Of a stretch of DNA of 64,000 nt, positions 62,256 to 64,000 are shown piece after piece. The position numbers and the translations under genes are program-made. Below the pieces are notes generated by a model, which searched no databases, was not told where the DNA came from, and was given only the letters and a program-made list of their open reading frames with translations. This stretch comes from Luteibacter sp. 9135 (GTDB taxonomy: Bacteria > Pseudomonadota > Gammaproteobacteria > Xanthomonadales > Rhodanobacteraceae): NCBI RefSeq assembly GCF_000745005.1, contig NZ_JQNB01000001.1, forward strand, positions 4,085,501 to 4,149,500, read 5' to 3'. Every line of letters starts with the position of its first letter. Position 1 is the stretch's first letter.

Positions 62256-63644
62256 ATGACCGGAAGCAAGCGCATCTACGCCCTCGACACCAACGTGCTG
62301 TTGCACGATCCGACCTCGCTGTTCCGCTTCGAGGAACACGACGTCTTCATACCGATGACGGTGCTGGAGGAACTGGACGAAAAGAAGAAAGGCGGCTCCG
62401 AGGTCTCGCGCAACGGCCGGCAGGTCAGCCGGTTCATCAACGAGCTGATCGAGCGCGGTGGCGGCGAAGGCATCCGCGGCGGCATCGAGTTGACCAACCC
62501 GCAGGGCGTCAAGCTGAAACGCGGCGCGGTGGGCAGGCTGTTCTTCCAGCAGCGTGCCGGCCACGGCAACGGCAAGGCGGACAACCAGATCCTGGCGGCG
62601 GTGATCGACCTGCGCGACCAGTACCCCGACCGACAGGTCATCCTGGTCAGCAAGGACATCAACCTCCGGATCAAGGCGTCGATCTACGGCATCGATGCGG
62701 AAGACTACGAGAACGACCGCGCGCTGGACGATTTCGCCCTGCTGTTCACCGGCTCCGATGCACTTCCCGAGGATTTCTGGAGCCGGCATCCGGAACTGCG
62801 CTCGTGGAACGAGCGGGGCCGCACGTTCTACGAGGTGAGCGTACGCGAGGACGAGCCCTGGTACGCCAACGAATGCCTCTACATGCCGGGCGAGAACGAT
62901 GTCGAGCTGCGCGTGCTCGAGATCACCGGCGACGAGGAGGATCGCAAGGCCAAGCTGGTGCTACTGGACGACCACACCCACGCCGCGCACGGCGTGTGGG
63001 GCATCGCGGCACGCAACCGCGAGCAGAACTTCGCGCTCAACCTGCTGATGGACCCGGACGTCGACTTCGTCACGCTGCTGGGCACCGCCGGCACGGGCAA
63101 GACGTTGCTTGCGCTTGCCGCCGGCCTGGCCCAGGTGATGGACCAGCAGCGTTACCGCGAGATCATCATGACCCGCGCCACGGTATCGGTCGGCGAGGAC
63201 ATCGGTTTCCTGCCCGGCACGGAAGAAGAAAAGATGACGCCGTGGATGGGCGCGCTCACCGACAACCTCGAAGTGCTCGCCAATCCCGAGGAAGGCGGCT
63301 CGTGGGGACGCCAGGCCACCAACGACCTGCTGGCCTCCCGCGTGAAGATCCGCTCGCTCAACTTCATGCGCGGCCGTACCTTCCTCAGCCGCTACCTCAT
63401 CATCGACGAGGCGCAGAACCTCACGCCGAAGCAGATGAAGACGCTGATCACCCGTGCCGGCCCCGGCACCAAGATCGTCTGCCTGGGCAACGTGGAGCAG
63501 ATCGACACGCCCTACCTCACCGAAACCACCTCCGGCCTCACCTACGCCGTGGACCGTTTCAAGATGTGGGCCCATTCCGGGCACATCACCCTGAAACGCG
63601 GCGAGCGCTCCAGACTCGCCGACTTCGCCTCCGAGGCTTTATAG
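62256..63644 (+). CDS. PhoH family protein with PIN domain
   Basis: 462 residues. N-terminal PIN nuclease ([15 protein letters not shown], acidic site residues, about 1-150) plus PhoH ATPase (Walker [10 protein letters not shown] about 275, Walker [12 protein letters not shown] about 380). This PhoH2 design joins an RNA helicase-type ATPase and RNase. No antitoxin-like partner is adjacent. Confidence 0.93.
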   Translation: MTGSKRIYALDTNVLLHDPTSLFRFEEHDVFIPMTVLEELDEKKKGGSEVSRNGRQVSRFINELIERGGGEGIRGGIELTNPQGVKLKRGAVGRLFFQQRAGHGNGKADNQILAAVIDLRDQYPDRQVILVSKDINLRIKASIYGIDAEDYENDRALDDFALLFTGSDALPEDFWSRHPELRSWNERGRTFYEVSVREDEPWYANECLYMPGENDVELRVLEITGDEEDRKAKLVLLDDHTHAAHGVWGIAARNREQNFALNLLMDPDVDFVTLLGTAGTGKTLLALAAGLAQVMDQQRYREIIMTRATVSVGEDIGFLPGTEEEKMTPWMGALTDNLEVLANPEEGGSWGRQATNDLLASRVKIRSLNFMRGRTFLSRYLIIDEAQNLTPKQMKTLITRAGPGTKIVCLGNVEQIDTPYLTETTSGLTYAVDRFKMWAHSGHITLKRGERSRLADFASEAL

Positions 63645-63660
63645 GGAACTCATAAGGAAA

Positions 63661-63684
63661 TGTAGGAGCGAGCCTGCTCGCGAA
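63661..63684. repeat. REP-like palindrome (GAGC variant)
   Basis: TGTAGGAGCGAGCCTGCTCGCGAA, related to copies at 35869 and 49601 but with GAGC/GCTC stems. The following 63692-63717 can fold into a GC stem (CCCGGTC / GACCGGG). Nothing else fits the 134-base gap. Confidence 0.65.
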
Positions 63685-63778
63685 GCAACCTGGCCCCGGT
63701 CCCTCCAAGACCGGGCCGGGCACCTCCCTATGGAAACCGCTTCCGGATACGTTCCCCAGCCCGGCTATCATCAGCCCC

Positions 63779-64000
63779 ATGCCCCCCCGCCCCACCGTCC
63801 GCCCCAACACCCTCACCATCGCCGGCTCCGATGCCGGCGGCGGCGCCGGCCTCCAGGCCGACCTGAAAACCTTCCACGCGCGCGGCACGCACGGGCTCAC
63901 CGCGGTCACCGCCGTCACCTCGCAGAACACGCGCGGCGTCACCGCCGTGCACACGGTGCCCGTGGCCCATGTGCGCAGCCAGCTGGATGCACTGTTCGAC
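63779..64000 (+). CDS. thiD: Hydroxymethylpyrimidine/phosphomethylpyrimidine kinase (partial)
   Basis: The first 74 residues, cut by the window end. [20 protein letters not shown] binds the pyrimidine and phosphate, and [10 protein letters not shown] follows, as in ThiD. It has two thiamin pyrimidine phosphorylation activities. Upstream holds the REP element. Start ATG at 63779 has no strong ribosome site. Confidence 0.93.
   Translation, partial: MPPRPTVRPNTLTIAGSDAGGGAGLQADLKTFHARGTHGLTAVTAVTSQNTRGVTAVHTVPVAHVRSQLDALFD

Overview
This window is chromosomal DNA of a GC-rich gammaproteobacterium. The housekeeping gene order (ftsH-rlmE, nlpD-yqaA-pcm-surE, truD, ispD-ispF, ftsB-eno-kdsA-pyrG, dapA-bamC facing gcvR-bcp) and the protein sequences point to the Xanthomonadales/Lysobacterales. 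A Rhodanobacteraceae genus such as Luteibacter or Dyella is my best guess; the genus is an inference from memory of these families.

Layout. 1-4 kb: end of an MFS transporter, two small paralogous genes with a shared flanking repeat, tRNA-Leu(UAG), a secreted alpha/beta hydrolase, and a lipid A phosphoethanolamine transferase (eptA). 4.05-30.7 kb: an accessory block bounded on the left by a decayed copy of the 3' half of a tRNA-Lys gene plus its terminator, and on the right by the intact tRNA-Lys(CUU). This is the geometry of an island inserted at a tRNA 3' end, although no integrase remains. Inside it are (a) a stress and envelope set of small genes (5-9.2 kb), (b) a glycan cassette (9.3-21.1 kb): metallothionein-like protein, SAM methyltransferase, three tandem CgeB-like glycosyltransferases, a GT4-type glycosyltransferase, a glycoside hydrolase fused to a CDP-paratose-2-epimerase-like SDR, a second SDR epimerase, UDP-xylose synthase, a Gfo/Idh dehydrogenase and an MDR dehydrogenase, (c) an NRAMP-related transporter, and (d) a signalling set (22.6-28.8 kb): a sigma-54 response regulator, a giant CheB-CheR-PAS-histidine kinase-REC protein and a small kinase-like protein, followed by a zinc alcohol dehydrogenase.

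30.7-31.4 kb: a five-tRNA operon (Arg-Pro-Arg-His-Lys) with a clear promoter and terminator. 31.5-64 kb: core genes for membrane proteolysis (ftsH), ribosome maturation (rlmE, yhbY), envelope division control (nlpD, ftsB), protein repair and survival (pcm, surE), isoprenoid synthesis (ispD, ispF), glycolysis (eno, pgi), KDO and CTP synthesis (kdsA, pyrG), chromosome decatenation (parE), pantothenate (panB, panC, panD and a panE-like gene), folate (folK), RNA polyadenylation (pcnB), lysine (dapA), outer-membrane assembly (bamC), glycine cleavage control (gcvR), peroxide defence (bcp), phoH and the start of thiD. REP-like palindromes lie in three intergenic gaps.

How the parts fit. The nested overlaps of the minus-strand cassette (17830 to 9265) mean that at least eight proteins are translated from one message. 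Their activities (UDP-sugar epimerisation, decarboxylation to UDP-xylose, four transferases, one methyltransferase, a beta-xylosidase-like hydrolase domain) describe the synthesis and trimming of an uncharacterised methylated, probably pentose-containing glycan or glycoside. It is the best candidate here for an undescribed system.
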